Shown: piece after piece, positions 33,781-46,251 of the stretch | Numbering within the stretch: the stretch's first letter is position 1 | Layout of the letters: each line of letters starts with the position of its first letter | Source of the DNA: Delphinapterus leucas | Lineage: Eukaryota > Chordata > Mammalia > Artiodactyla > Monodontidae | Length of the DNA stretch: 64,000 nt | Direction of reading: 5' to 3' | Assembly (NCBI RefSeq): GCF_002288925.2 | Contig: NW_022098031.1 | Coordinates: 2,897,117-2,961,116 of the forward strand | Program-made: the position numbers and the translations under genes | Notes under the pieces: model-generated | What the model was told of the DNA's origin: nothing | Database searches by the model: none | The model's input: the letters and a program-made list of their open reading frames with translations, nothing else

Positions 33781-36029
33781 CAATTCTTCTCCGTTTCAGT
33801 TACTGACTACCTGTTTATCCTTCTGCCATAAAATATTAGTGTTATTACCTCTCTTCTCTCACCTGGATCCACTGTTAATCAAGTTGTCTCTAATCCTTGA
33901 AAATCCATCTCAGCTATAGGTGACATGGCCCTCCTTGTGTTCCACATCGCCACTGTGCATGCCTGTCTCTCCTTCCATAAAAGCTATTAGTAAGAATCTG
34001 CTCTTATTCATTAAGTGGTGAATAAATTACAGCTCCTCTCCTTTGAAGAACTCACTGCTTATTGTGGAGGTCAGAAGTTTAAACAAATTGTTATAATACA
34101 AAATGGCAAGTGTTGTAATAGAGATGAATGTTAAGTGTGTGGCAGGACAGAGCCACTACCACTCATTTGAAGAATTCAAGCATTTCTTCATGACAGAGAT
34201 ACTGCAGAGTGATCAGAGGAAATAAATGTTAACCAGTGTATTACAGCATATATCACTTGTTACAATATAACCACTATTTTGGTGTTTTTCTATCTTCTTG
34301 GCCATAATCTGAATTACCTGAAGCCAGAGACTGTGTGACACTTATCTTTATAATTCTAGCATGCAACATGGTGTCAACTATTGAATAGATGACTAGTAGA
34401 TGTTTGTTAAATAAATGAAGCAGTTTTACTTAGAATACTGCTTCTATCCAATAAAGTTAAGTCGGATTGAATGCAATAATAAATGTAGAATTTGAGAAAA
34501 ATGTGTTCAACATATTTCTCTGCTAAACAATCTTAAATGAACAAATTTTTCTTGATGACAACATCATTTTCCTTATCTTAAGGTTCTGTGTTTTGACTTT
34601 CATCTTTGGTTTTGTAGAGCCAGAATTCTCCCTAGGTAGGATATAATTAACCTTGCTTATTATGGAACACTTAATTAAGTTAAAAACTTCATAGAAAATA
34701 GTTTTTCTAACTGACAAAAATGTTAATTTACTCACATAATTAGCCCTGAGTAGTACGTCTCAAACCCGTCAATATATTTTCTTCATCCTTTCATTTTTAA
34801 ATTCCTTAAGTGCTAAGAATTCTTGACTATATTCTTCATAAAAGGGCAAGTCTTTATCATCTCCAAGTTACAGATCTATTGATCTGCTAAATTCTTCTCA
34901 ACAATCTAGGATGGCTAAAAAATTACAAATCTGAGTATCTTATCCACATAGTTTGCATTTACACACTGAGTTGTTGCCAGTTTTAAAATATTATGAATAA
35001 AGCTGTTAACATTCACATACATTCCATTTATGTGGCATTCTAGAAAAGGCAAAACTATAGATATATAGGACCGATCAGTGACTGCCAATGGATGGGAGTG
35101 TGGGAAGATTTGTGGTGGCTGTTACATGACGATGCATATGTCAAAACTTAGAACTGTAGGAAAAAACACTGTAAAGTAAAAACAAATGTAGCCAATTAAC
35201 CTGTTGATAAATTACAATTTGGATATACACTAGATTACTCATTAATCTAAGAAGAAAAGGATTGTTTTGGTATGCCTTTTACTATTTATATTTTTAATGC
35301 TTAATAACTCAGTGGGGCCAGGATCTATTTTATTTATCTGGTTGTGCATTTGTAGCTCTGACCCCTACGTTCACCCCTGGAGTTACATTTAGAAGCAGAC
35401 CTGCTTGAAAACAAATGTGTTATATACTGAGAGTGTTTTTTTTTTTTTTTTTGCTTTTTATGTTGAAGAATTCTGAAATATTAAGTAAATAAATATTAAA
35501 ATAATTTTGTAGATTTAAATCTAATTCCAGAGGAAAATGCTAGTCCTGTTTATAAGTAATTTTTCAACACACTCCTGTTTTTTGGTGTGTGGTAGCACTT
35601 CATTTAGCAGGTATTCAATCAGGCTCTTTGATAGCTTATACTGGCAGGTCAACTGTACTACTTATACATATACATATAAAACATAGAGATGTTCTTTCAA
35701 TAAAAACTAATTTCTATACTTCAGGCATTCAACAGTAACCTCAGTCTCAATTTGCCAGCTCATTAAATATTTCATTAATGAAATAAACAAACATGCTTCC
35801 TTTAGATGTACTCAGTTCCAACCCTAATTCAACTACAATCATGGAAATGCCGCTCACTAAGGTGATATTATCTCTGATTGCTATAAAAACACCTTCTTAT
35901 ACCTAAACTTTTAACAATATACTATTTTGTTAGCTTATTTTATTAAAAGTTAAAATAAGAAATAGCCATTTAAACAATGTTTGTGTATCTTTTAAAATTA
36001 TTTGATTATACATTGCATGTTTTTTAGAA

Positions 36030-36300
36030 AATATGGATGTTTAATATTTGTCAGTTATCTGAGTGTTCTTAGGCCAATGCTGTTGGAACACTATGGAACC
36101 AAGCGCCTGAGGTTTACCATCAACGTAAGGTTCCTCCTCCAGGGTACCAGCATGTCTTACTCCCTCATGCACGATGATTCTTGCAATATGTACCTGATTC
36201 TTAATGCTGACAGTAATCACCTGGTCGGACTCTACATGTATCACCAACCATAGGTTACTGTACACTGCTTTAGATTTGTGGATGCCACTCTCACTTACAT
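36030..36300. other. Anonymous segment of balanced composition, open on both strands
   Basis: About 270 bp that departs from the AT-rich background, open for over 70 codons on each strand (for example GVRHAGTLEEEPYVDGKPQA on the minus strand). It has no match to a repeat or protein I know. Possible conserved non-coding element, old retrocopy or unlisted repeat. Confidence 0.4.
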
Positions 36301-37734
36301 CTCAGTCCTCTGAATATCACTTAGATATATAGGACAGGTCTCGAAACAAGTCCTAAATCTTTCCCCACAACATCCTCATTCTGAACTCTAAATTAAAACT
36401 CATATATCCTTGGTTCCATTTTCAAGTACTTTAAGAACATAAAAAGTTTTAAAATGTTAAGCAAATTCAACATTTTTTATATATGATTTAAATGAAAATT
36501 CTGGAGTCAAGTTTGCCATTGGTAGATAATGCAGATAATGTAAATAAACTGTTCATTCCAGTGTCTGAGACCTGTGGACATTCCACAAACATATAGTTTG
36601 ATATACTAGAAGTATTTGGGCACTGCAGACACTTAAGACGAATGTGGAGATTCCCATTTATTCCACAAGTGTCTACTATAAAATGGGGATTTTTAAAGAT
36701 GTAAGTGAGGTAGCAGAAACAGAAAAAAATCTAGAGGCTAGAAGAAAAGGGGATACAAACTCCTAACATTTCATTGGTATATTAGAGGTCCAGTGTTAAA
36801 AATCTCATAAGATAATCATACTGAGAAAAATTGCTCTCTTCCAACCTAGATATTGGAAAACATAATAAGATATGATAAAGCATAAGTTCTAAGGATTTTA
36901 CTAAATATTTCTTAAGACAAATAATTATTTCATGAAAAGAAAAACGAAGTCTCCGTAGCTATCCATAAGATCACTGCGTAAAAACTTCTGGATATGCTTC
37001 CTGTTTCTGAGGGAAAAGTAAACAACATTTGCCTAAGAAAATAAAGTCACCACTTAAAACAAAACTCGATCACATTCCAGGATAGCTTTGTTTTCCATTA
37101 CCATTGTTTATGCCAATTTGAAAAATACACATAAGGAGATACAGGTATCTTAAAACTATTTAGACATAATGAACTTTGCAATAATAATTTTTAAAATACT
37201 GAGAGTCAACTGTCTAGGCTTTGCACTTTGGTACTAATATGTTAAGTCAATGATATTTTCCTCAAGACTAAATGAGCACAAAACCACTTAGACCTATGCC
37301 ATACATTTTTTTTTTTTTTAATCAGCAAACACAATACACTACCTTCCACATTTGAGCACAGCAACTGGTGAAGTGTAAATTCTATATTACTTCAGGGTCA
37401 TTGATAGAAAGCAATGGAGTGTATTTCAACAACGATTTATTCAGCATTTCCCTGGAAAAATATTTTATTACCAAGAAAAAAAGAATATCATTAAAAAAGA
37501 CCTTAGAATTGTAGAAACCTAAGTATATAACAACGTCAATATACTAAACATGATTTTATGTTAAAAATAGTCCTTTCAACCTATACAATGAACATGGTCT
37601 TTATTGCAGTTTTTTAAAAAGTTCCTTCTACTTTTAAAGTGTTTCATCCTTCCACTGTTTAACTGTGCAGTGGGGCATAAGCAACTGGTTTATAATCCAG
37701 TTGAAGCGTCATTTCCTCTATGAATCCGTCCATG

Positions 37735-37935
37735 ATTTCCAAGGAAACATTAACTCTTCCATGTCTGTATTTACTACAAGTGTGCTCCCACTGTTCTGTA
37801 AATTATCTGCTTGCAAAGTGGGTTCAGCTACAGGACTGCGGTTGAGGGCAAATAGAGCGACTTCTCTTTTGCAGTTTCAGTGCTCAGGTTGGCATCTGGC
37901 CCATGATAGGTTCCTAGTGTTTGGGGAATAAATCA
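37735..37935 (+). repeat. L2-type LINE 3' end fragment
   Basis: Tail …GTTTGGGGAATAAATCAATT with the upstream pattern of L2 3' ends. It is abutted at about 37938 by the LTR-like block. Confidence 0.45.
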
Positions 37936-37937
37936 AT

Positions 37938-38426
37938 TGTGAGTGAAAAAATGTTGCCTGCCATATCAGTAAACAAAGGATGTTGCAGCCATCAAGCTAT
38001 CACATTAGAGCTGCCCCTCAGGATAGAAACAGCTTGCCCACCATCAAGCCATCAGCCCTGCAGCTACCTCCCAAGGGTGCACGCTGAGGAGACTCAGGAT
38101 GGGAAAACACAGGATACTAGCCCCAGATAGCTGAGGTACATATCAAAGGAATGATTTCAATGAGCCCAGCCTTTTGCATCTTCTTATAGTAGAAAAGCAC
38201 TAAATTCATTAACCTGAGATGTCTGCTTTTCTTTAATTAACGGTCGTCTTTTGATGTTCTGACTACCTGGTCTTTGTTGCAAAAACTCCTATATATCCTG
38301 GCTCTGCCCTTATCTCTTTGGAGCAGTCCCTCCAAGCTATCTAAGAGTCTGTGTCCAGGCTTAAGTCCTCAGTTTTGTCTACCAAATAAAACACAATTTC
38401 CATGCTTAGGTTGTGCATTTTTTTCA
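37938..38426 (+). mobile_element. Probable solo LTR of an endogenous retrovirus-like element
   Basis: About 0.49 kb block of balanced composition that begins near TG, contains a TATA-like segment (CTCCTATATATCCTGGCTCT, about 38287), a polyadenylation signal (CCAAATAAAACACA, about 38381) about 95 bp further on, and ends near CA. This U3-R-U5-like order and the absence of internal genes indicate a solitary LTR. Boundaries and family are uncertain, and I could not settle a target duplication. Confidence 0.6.
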
Positions 38427-38446
38427 ATTGACACAATAAATTATCC

Positions 38447-38539
38447 AGTCTTACAGTCACGAACTACAGCCTTAATCTGTGATTCACTCACTCATTCTAA
38501 CACTCAAATGTGCATATAATTATGGACTGTGGTTAAAAA
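38447..38539 (+). repeat. Left arm of a long inverted-repeat pair
   Basis: The complement of 39280-39374 aligns with this 93-bp stretch at roughly 80-85% identity by eye, for example GCCTTAATCTGTGAT and TCACTCATTCTAA shared exactly. See the partner arm. Confidence 0.8.
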
Positions 38540-39103
38540 TCAATGTGATTTTGTGAGAGAAAAACCAATCAGAAAGACCTACTACTTCTGGGTGAATAAA
38601 GAACAGCCTGTGAGGAGATCGTTGTAAACAGTCATTAAGTAGACAACTGAAGGGTGAAGGAGAGCCATCTGTGAAAAGGGTGGAGAAGACAGCAGTACAG
38701 GAAGAGGAGACAGCCAGTGTAAAGACCCAGAAGCCACAAAGGTCAAAGGGCAGCAGGACTGTGCAGCAGCAGGCAAGGGGAAAGTGCCAGTTCTGAGACT
38801 GGGAAGGGGGGCAGAGGAAGCCCTTCAAGGATCTTCTAGACAATGCGAAGACATGAGGTAAAGAAGCGTAGAAGTGCGAAGCTCAATGAAGAGGCTATTG
38901 CAACATCCTTCAGTTTTTGATGAGGGGTTTACAAGTAAATTAAAAGAAGGCAGTTTCAAGATATATTTGGAGGTAGAGAGGACAGGATTTGCTGTTGGAT
39001 GGTGTGACAAAATAAGATATATATATTTGCTTTCTGTCCCCAGTTGCTGATTCAGAGCCACTAAAAATTTTGTAATTTTCTTAGTGATAGATGTGCTAGA
39101 ACC

Positions 39104-39237
39104 TTTTGTTCTAGTATTTTTGTTCTAATATTAGAGACTTTTGTTCTAATATTTGGTCTTGGGCTCCGGTGCCTAACACAGAGCTCCTAAATCCCTTAGA
39201 ACTTCCTGGGTGACAGGAGCATCTTTTGTTCTAATAA
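39104..39237 (+). repeat. Dispersed short motif TTTTGTTCTAATA, four copies
   Basis: TTTTGTTCTAGTA at 39104, TTTGTTCTAATATT near 39119, TTTTGTTCTAATATT near 39139 and TTTTGTTCTAATAAG near 39223. The first three are in close tandem. Confidence 0.8.
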
Positions 39238-39279
39238 GACAACTCTTGGTTGGCTCCTGGATAGCCCATTGGTCTTTAG

Positions 39280-39374
39280 TTTAAAACCACAATTCGTAAC
39301 TATTTGCACACTTACATATTAGAATGAGTGAATGTATCACAGATTAAGGCCTTAGTTTGTGACTTTGTAAGACT
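39280..39374 (-). repeat. Right arm of a long inverted-repeat pair
   Basis: Inverted partner of 38447-38539, about 0.74 kb away. The arms could be terminal repeats of a DNA transposon or two oppositely oriented copies of one interspersed repeat. Nothing coding lies between them. Confidence 0.8.
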
Positions 39375-39399
39375 ACATCATTCATTGATTTATCTCACA

Positions 39400-39965
39400 C
39401 CTCCATCCTCTGGGAGGGAGAGAAGCTGAAGATTGAGTTAAGGTATTATGCCTGAATAATGAAGCTTCCATAAAAATCCATAATTTATGGGGTTCATAGA
39501 GCTTCCAAGTGAACACAGGGAGGTGCTGGGAGGGTGGCATGCCAAGAGAGGGCTTAGATGTTCCATGCCCCTCTCTATACCTTGCTCTATGTAACACTTC
39601 AATTGGCTGGTCATCTATATCCTTTGTCATATCCTTTATAATAAACCAGTAAATATAAGTAAATGTTTCCCTGAGTTTTGTGAGACATTCTAGCAAATTT
39701 TTGAACCTGTGGAGGGGATCATGGGAGCCCCCAATTTACAGCTGGCCAGTCAGAAATATGGGAGGTCTGGGCTTACAATTGGCTTCTGAAGCGGCGCAGT
39801 CTTATGGGACTGAGCCCTTAACTTTGTGGGATCAGATGTAAACTCTGGGTAAATAGTGCCAGCACTGAGCTGAATTGAATTGTAGGGTACGCAGCTGGTG
39901 TTGAAGAATCAGTTGGTGTGGGGAAAAAAAACCCCAAACATTTAGTGTCAGAAGTATTTAGTGAG
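39400..39965 (+). mobile_element. LTR-like repeat, family unassigned
   Basis: Sequence with the look of a mammalian LTR (…CATACCTTGCTCTATGTAAC…, a polyadenylation-type ATAATAAACCAGT at about 39640, then …GACTGAGCCCTTAACTTTG… and …TTGGTGTGGGG…TTTAGTGTCAGAAG). It resembles repeats seen in many mammals, but I cannot name the family with confidence. No retroviral gene is present. Confidence 0.5.
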
Positions 39966-42900
39966 TAGGTTGTATAGAAAACAGTTTTCCTTTAGTTGGA
40001 ATGTGGTAAAAGAGAAAACAGAAAGACTCTAGATCTCTTGCATAGTTTTAATCTTAAATTTTGTTTGCACTTAGTACCATTATTTTCATATATCAAGGGA
40101 AGTTTATATGAGTTTACAATATCATAGTTTAAGTGTATAACTCTTTACAAAACTGGCAATTCACGGCAACACGGGGTTAAAGTCTCTCTATTTTCGTTAT
40201 TTTTAGTGTGCACAAAATGCTATATATTTATCCATGAAATATTTAGAGAGACCACCATAAATACTGTGGGGATTTTGGGTAAGGAGGGCATCAATAAACT
40301 CTATCCCTTTTCTTTTCTCTAGAAAACAAATAATGAATATTTACAACTATTCTATTATGGCATCAGATAGGGTAAGATAAACAAAAGAGAAAAAGCTCTT
40401 GTTCTTTATAAGAGAAAGCCCTACGTAGATTTGATTAAATGTGATGAATGGTGTTAGCTTGAAATGAATTTATGTAATCAGGCAGATTTTTTGTTTTAAT
40501 GTTATCTGAGGCAGATAAGAAACATCTATTTTTGTGTTTATTACTATATGGGCTGAAATCACGAGATAAAATAATCTTATTAAAAATTACTTTGCTGAAC
40601 CACATCACTGGAACGATGCTTTTATTATGGTTTCGCTAGTTTATTTCAAAGCCCATTTTCACGATGCTGTTATATGGTTGAAATGTGTACAAGTTTATTT
40701 AAAGGTTTTCTATTAGTGACAAGTTGAGAATATAACATATAACTCATATGAAAGCTAACTCAGGATTCATTAAGGTCCATTTGGTATCTTTTTGTATTAA
40801 GTAAAAGACCAATACGTGTTCATTGTTGAAAACTCAGAAGTCCAGAAATGTATAAAAGAGGCAAAGTAATTAATCTGTAATCCCACCTAGAAGTACCCAC
40901 CAGTAACATTTTATAATTTCTGTCAGTCATTTTCTGGATGTACAATATACACATATGTAACATACCTGGTTGAGACCTTGCTGATTATACCTGATTATAT
41001 ATCTGATTGCACATTCTTCATTTATTTCAAATCACCTTATAGTGATTTTTAATATCCTTAAATTTTTTTTGACACAAGTATATTATATGAATTATTATAT
41101 ATTTTACCATTTCTGTTTTAGGATATATGAAATACTTTATAGTTTTTTTTACTGTTGTTAGTAATACTGCAATGAAAGTATTCAGGTTACATTTATGATT
41201 ATTTTCTTAGGATAAATTCCTAGAGAGAGAATTAGTGATTCACAGAATACAAACATTTGAAACACTGCAGATGTAGCATAATAAATGAAGAACACATTAT
41301 TTTACACTCCTGCCAGCCATGTGAGTGCCAATCTTACAAAACCTGGATACTTTCAGGTATGTGATTTCCTTCAGTAATTCAAAAATTTTGAAATGTGAAA
41401 TAGTTGTTTAATGTAGTTTTAATTAAATTGAGCAATTGTGAGATTAAATTTTCGATAGGTTTATTTGCTATTTTTATATCTATAAATTGTCTATGTCCTT
41501 CGTGTATTTTTCTAATAGAGTTTAAACAACATATAGGTATTAGATTTTTATATATTTAAAGTACTTCAAATATTTCTCAATCTATTTCTTGGTTTTTAGT
41601 TTTATTTATTGTATTTTAATATATAGGGTTCAAAAAAATCAATCTTTGATCTTTTCTTCTACAATTTCTCCCAGAAAAATTTGCATATATAATCTGATTT
41701 CTCCTCCTCCTTTTTATATTCCATTATTATGGTAAAGTAAGAAACTATTTTTTTAAACAAACAGTGAATTTCAAAGAGATCATTTATTGATAACTATTCC
41801 TTTCTATTTATTATTATAGTTCACTTATCAAGTCTCAATATATGCTATTTTTAAATGATTATGTATGTAATACCATACATACATGTAATACCATGCTGTT
41901 CTAGTATAGTGAGGTCCAGAGGTTTTTTAATATATTTTTTTAAGACTAAAGACTACAGCTTAAAAATATATATTTAACTAAGAATTCAAGCCTTTTAAAA
42001 AACTTTCTCAAAATTATAGTAATTAGCTATTCTTCTGAAAAAATTATTACCGTGCATAGCTTTATTCACTAATTAGTGCATGAAACATTTATTGAATGGT
42101 GTCATTATGGAAAATACTGAGAATACAGAAATCAAAAAGATATTATAGAGACATAAGTTTTCCTTTAATGTAGAAAATGTGTAATTCTCACTTTTGAGAA
42201 CTCGGACTTTTTTTTGATATCTGAACATTTAGTTCTAGACATCTTACTTAATAAGTAGCAATCACAGCTACTCATCCTCAGCTAAGTGGTCTCCCCTCTC
42301 TAAAACCTCCTTTATCACTTGAAATATTTTTGGCATTAGCCATCTTTCAGAAGAAGAGAAGTCCCCAAATTACTATAATCTCATGGTTGAGTGAACAGAA
42401 ACATTATGTAGAGATAAAAGGACTTAGATAAAACCCAACAACTTAGCTACAGACCTAATGGCAAACAAGGTTGAAAATGGAAATCTGTTCCATGTTACCT
42501 TGCTTGAGATAGCATACGTTAAAGTAACAAGAACTCAATAAAATATTTTTATTTTTAAGAGAAATATTATTAACAATGAAGAAATATTTTTGCTCTGAGA
42601 TACATAAAATATGTTATATAAAAACATTCCAGATTCTTCCATTCAACTTTCGGAAAGCTGCCTTGGTAAAGAACATTGTTTTACAAGCCACTCCAGCAAG
42701 TGAATATCTCTAGGAGGGGGTGAAAGATAGTTCAGAGTCAGAGAGATGTTTGCCAGGAAATTCACATCCCAGCAGTGAAGAACAACAGATGGCAGCAGTA
42801 ACAATGAAAACTTGCAGCAGATCCTGGCTGGCACGCTTTCAAAATAGCCATTTATATTTCCCACCACAAACAGCTAACTGCTGTCTCCTTGTATCGTATG

Positions 42901-44012
42901 CATGGATATAAAGGAGAAAAAAATGCAAGAATGACAGTTAAATTGCCTTGACAGGGAAAGGATTAAACCTTAAAAGCAAGAGTGAAGTGATGATGTGACC
43001 CTGGCTAGGTGTCTGAGTCTCCTGAGATTTCCCAGGCACCTAACTCATTGCTGATGCTTTGCCTAAACTATCTCTGGGTCTGAAATGTTGCCAGCTGCTC
43101 CCAATCTACTCTCTCACTTTCCACATCAGTCTCTGTCTCTGAGCCTGGCTTAGTAACTTCTATTTGATCTCTGTCTTCTTCCAGATGAAGATTTCATCTA
43201 CAGATTTTTGTTGCTAATCCTGGATCATAATCTCTGACCAGATTCATCTTGTGTCCCATCCAGGAGGAAGTGAGGATTCAGAAAAGGTGACACTTCAAGA
43301 CGAGGCAGTGATTGGTAAACAGACCATCTCTCACCTTAGGCAGGTAAAGTGGAGTCAGGGCACACCAAAAAAGAAAGAGGGCAGAACAGAAGCAAGCAAG
43401 AGAGGTCATTGAGTCCTCGCACACTGGGGAGTTAGTGGATTTATAGGAGTTGAAAAGGCTCAGAACATAAACAGGAGGAAAAAAAAATGTGATACTCAGT
43501 AACAAAAAAGGATTTTGACAAATGAGTCAGTCTTCCATCTGAAACAGAGAGCATTTTTATCAGTTGAGCAGAAATCAATTTCCCAGGATTTAGTGAGGGC
43601 AAACAGAGGAGCCTGAGGGAATGATGTAAAGCCGTGGAGAAAAGCATCTCCTTTTCAGGTAGTTTGGGATGCAGGTTATGATGTTATTCCTTAGTCCTCT
43701 CAAGAGAGGAGAACTAGGTTTTATTCTATAAGCTTGGAGGAAGTCAGGTAATTGCTTGGGGCATGTCCTACGTGGTACTGATTCATGGGATTGATTTTGA
43801 GAATTGTATTTCTCTTTTCCACATGGTGGATTTAATACTGTCTTGTCTTAGCTTCAGGCATAAGATAGATATATGGAAGACTCTTCTCAGGCTTGCATGA
43901 GTTAAAATGTTAGGGTCAGAAAATGAATTTTTTCAGTAGTGTTTAAACCAAATCTACTGCATTTCCTATATTCCATCTGGGTTACAACTAGGGCTGTCAA
44001 TAGCCTATGTAG

Positions 44013-44309
44013 GACTTCCCTGGTGGCAAAGTGGTTAAGAATCTGCCTTGCAATGCAGGGCACACGGGTTTGAGCCCTGGTCTGGGAAGATCCCGCATGC
44101 CGCGGAGCAAGGAAGCCCGTGCGCCACAACTACTGAGCCTGCGTGCTGCAACTGCTGAAGCCCGCACTTCTAGAGCCCGTGCTCCACAACAAGAGAAGCC
44201 ACCAAAATGAGAAGCCTGTGCACCGCAACAAAGAGCAGCACCCACTCGCCACAACTAGAGAAAGCCTGCGCGCAGCAACGAAGACACAAAGCAGCTAATA
44301 AATAAATAA
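44013..44309 (+). mobile_element. CHR-2/Bov-tA-like tRNA-derived SINE, about 297 bp (+)
   Basis: Begins GACTTCCCTGGTGGCAAAGT, carries a B-box-like GGTTTGAGCCC, then repeated AAGCCCGYGC-ACCACAAC-style modules (CACAACTACTGAGCCTGCG, CACAACAAGAGAAGCC and so on) and an (AATA)n tail. Perfect 14-bp duplication AATAGCCTATGTAG (43999-44012, 44310-44323). It is longer than the CHR-1-type copies and belongs to a distinct subfamily. Confidence 0.92.
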
Positions 44310-44569
44310 AATAGCCTATGTAGCAAGTGTATTTATATAGTTCCACAGAAGCATGGCTTTGAAAGCAGTGTGGTCTGGATTTCAGCTCCACAGTCATTCA
44401 GCTGTGCGTACAAGTATACAACTTGTATGATCCTATATGATCATGGAAGCACATGCCCAAGACAAAAACCTAGATTTCTCCATCTTGTACGACCTAAATC
44501 CAATTGGTCACCAAGCTCAATCTGATCTCTATTCCCTCCATTTGCATTTCTTCATCCCCAATGCCACTG

Positions 44570-45080
44570 TCTTAATTAATGATCCCACTACTTCCCAGTA
44601 GACTAGTACTGCTATCTCCTAATTGCCATCTCGGCCTCTGGTCTGGTCCAGTGCATCCTCCAAAAAGCCAGAATAAATTACCAAGAACTTAGCATGGTAC
44701 AAAGACTCTTCGAAGTCTGCTCTTTGTGTTTTAGCCTAGTTTCCCATTGCTTCTCTACCTATAGTCATGTGCAGCTACCTTGCACTTTTTCAAGTGTTCT
44801 CTCAATTTCATAAATTCATGCATTCCTTAATGTATTTTTCTGTATGTACATTTCCCCCAGACTGTTACATGTCTTTAGTTCCTTCTCAAAAACCTTCCCA
44901 AACACCTGAGGCTCTTACATAACGCTCCTGTGTATTCTGTGAGTATCCAATTCAAATTTTTATACTCCTCATTATAGCACTTCTCTCACCAAATTGATAT
45001 TACTTATTTTTTTAATCTATCTTTTTCCTTGGGATGTGATCTGCTTGAAGGTAATTTCTGATTACATGTATAATAAATTT
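44570..45080 (+). repeat. Old L2/CR1-like LINE fragment
   Basis: CTTGGGATGTGATCTGCTTGAAGG…TATAATAAATT and the preceding CCTTCTCAAAAACCTTCCCA block have L2-like character. Low certainty. Confidence 0.4.
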
Positions 45081-46251
45081 TGTAAGCTTGTACAAATATC
45101 ATGGGTTACATTAACAATACATTCATATAAGATTGGGAAATTTCATTCTCAAAAAGCTAAAATATGACAATCTCCCAATCTTTGCCTGTCCTTCAGACAA
45201 AATCTCTGAAAAATAAAATGCAGCAATTCGGTAATTTTTTACTCTTCAAATGTTAACACATAAAGGACTAGGTTGAGTCCAGTAAGAATTCAAATAAGGC
45301 AAAAGATGCAGATTTTGGCATTGCTAAGCCGAAGCCTTTCTACTGATCTTCCTTTCCTTTTCCCTAAGTGGTCTCATTCAGTCTCATTACAACATATTGC
45401 AATTTATTCACTTCAGCCTCATAGGAAGCAGCTAGGTTTTACTGAGGGGCCAAAATATATGAAAGAAACCTATCTTCAATCCTAGAATCATTGCTTGTCT
45501 CACTCTACAGACAGAACTCTCCCATTTGTGCTCACTCTGAGGTCTGGGCTCTTTGAGTGGACTGGTGAAATAAAAACACCAGGAACCCTTCAATTGTGTT
45601 TATAAACATATATGTTCATATTCTTTCTCTCTTTTACCCTTACACTTTCTTTAATCCTTGAGTTTGAATTGATTGAGGAAGTTTACAGAAGTCACTTTCA
45701 GCAACTGGAATACCTTCCTGTGGAGACTACCTAACTTGCAAGGCTTTCTGGAACTTTGGTATTGACAGAGGTAATGCATAGTATGAAATACAGCAATATG
45801 CTGTCTATCATATCAAGAAATATTTTAAAATATCTTTCATGTGTAAGACACTATAACTAGGTGTTATACGCTTCTGATTTATAATCTGGTAATTATCAAT
45901 AAAAAACACTTTTTCTTTACTCTTCCTCATATTCTTGAGGGTTTTCTCTAATAATAACTAAAATAGTACACATTTATCATTGTGTAGTTACAAAGTATTA
46001 TAATTATGACCTTAAAAGAACAAATGATTTAGGATGCTCATAATGATATGACAGGGTTAATGTCGTCCTCCAAGTTTAAATATGTAATTTGCAATCATCT
46101 CAGTAATTGTTGCTACTTTATCAGGTATAGTTTTTTGATTTGGAGAATTATTTTCTTCTCATTAAAATGTTGTATTGATATCATTATATTCATTGAGTCA
46201 TTTTAATTAAAAATAAATAGCCCATAACCTAACAAACTAGACATAATGTTA

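Noticed and set aside
38520..38843. 107-codon minus-strand open frame (Ser/Leu/Cys-rich)
   Set aside because: Lies inside the inverted-repeat unit, lacks a recognisable domain, and overlaps the repeat arm.
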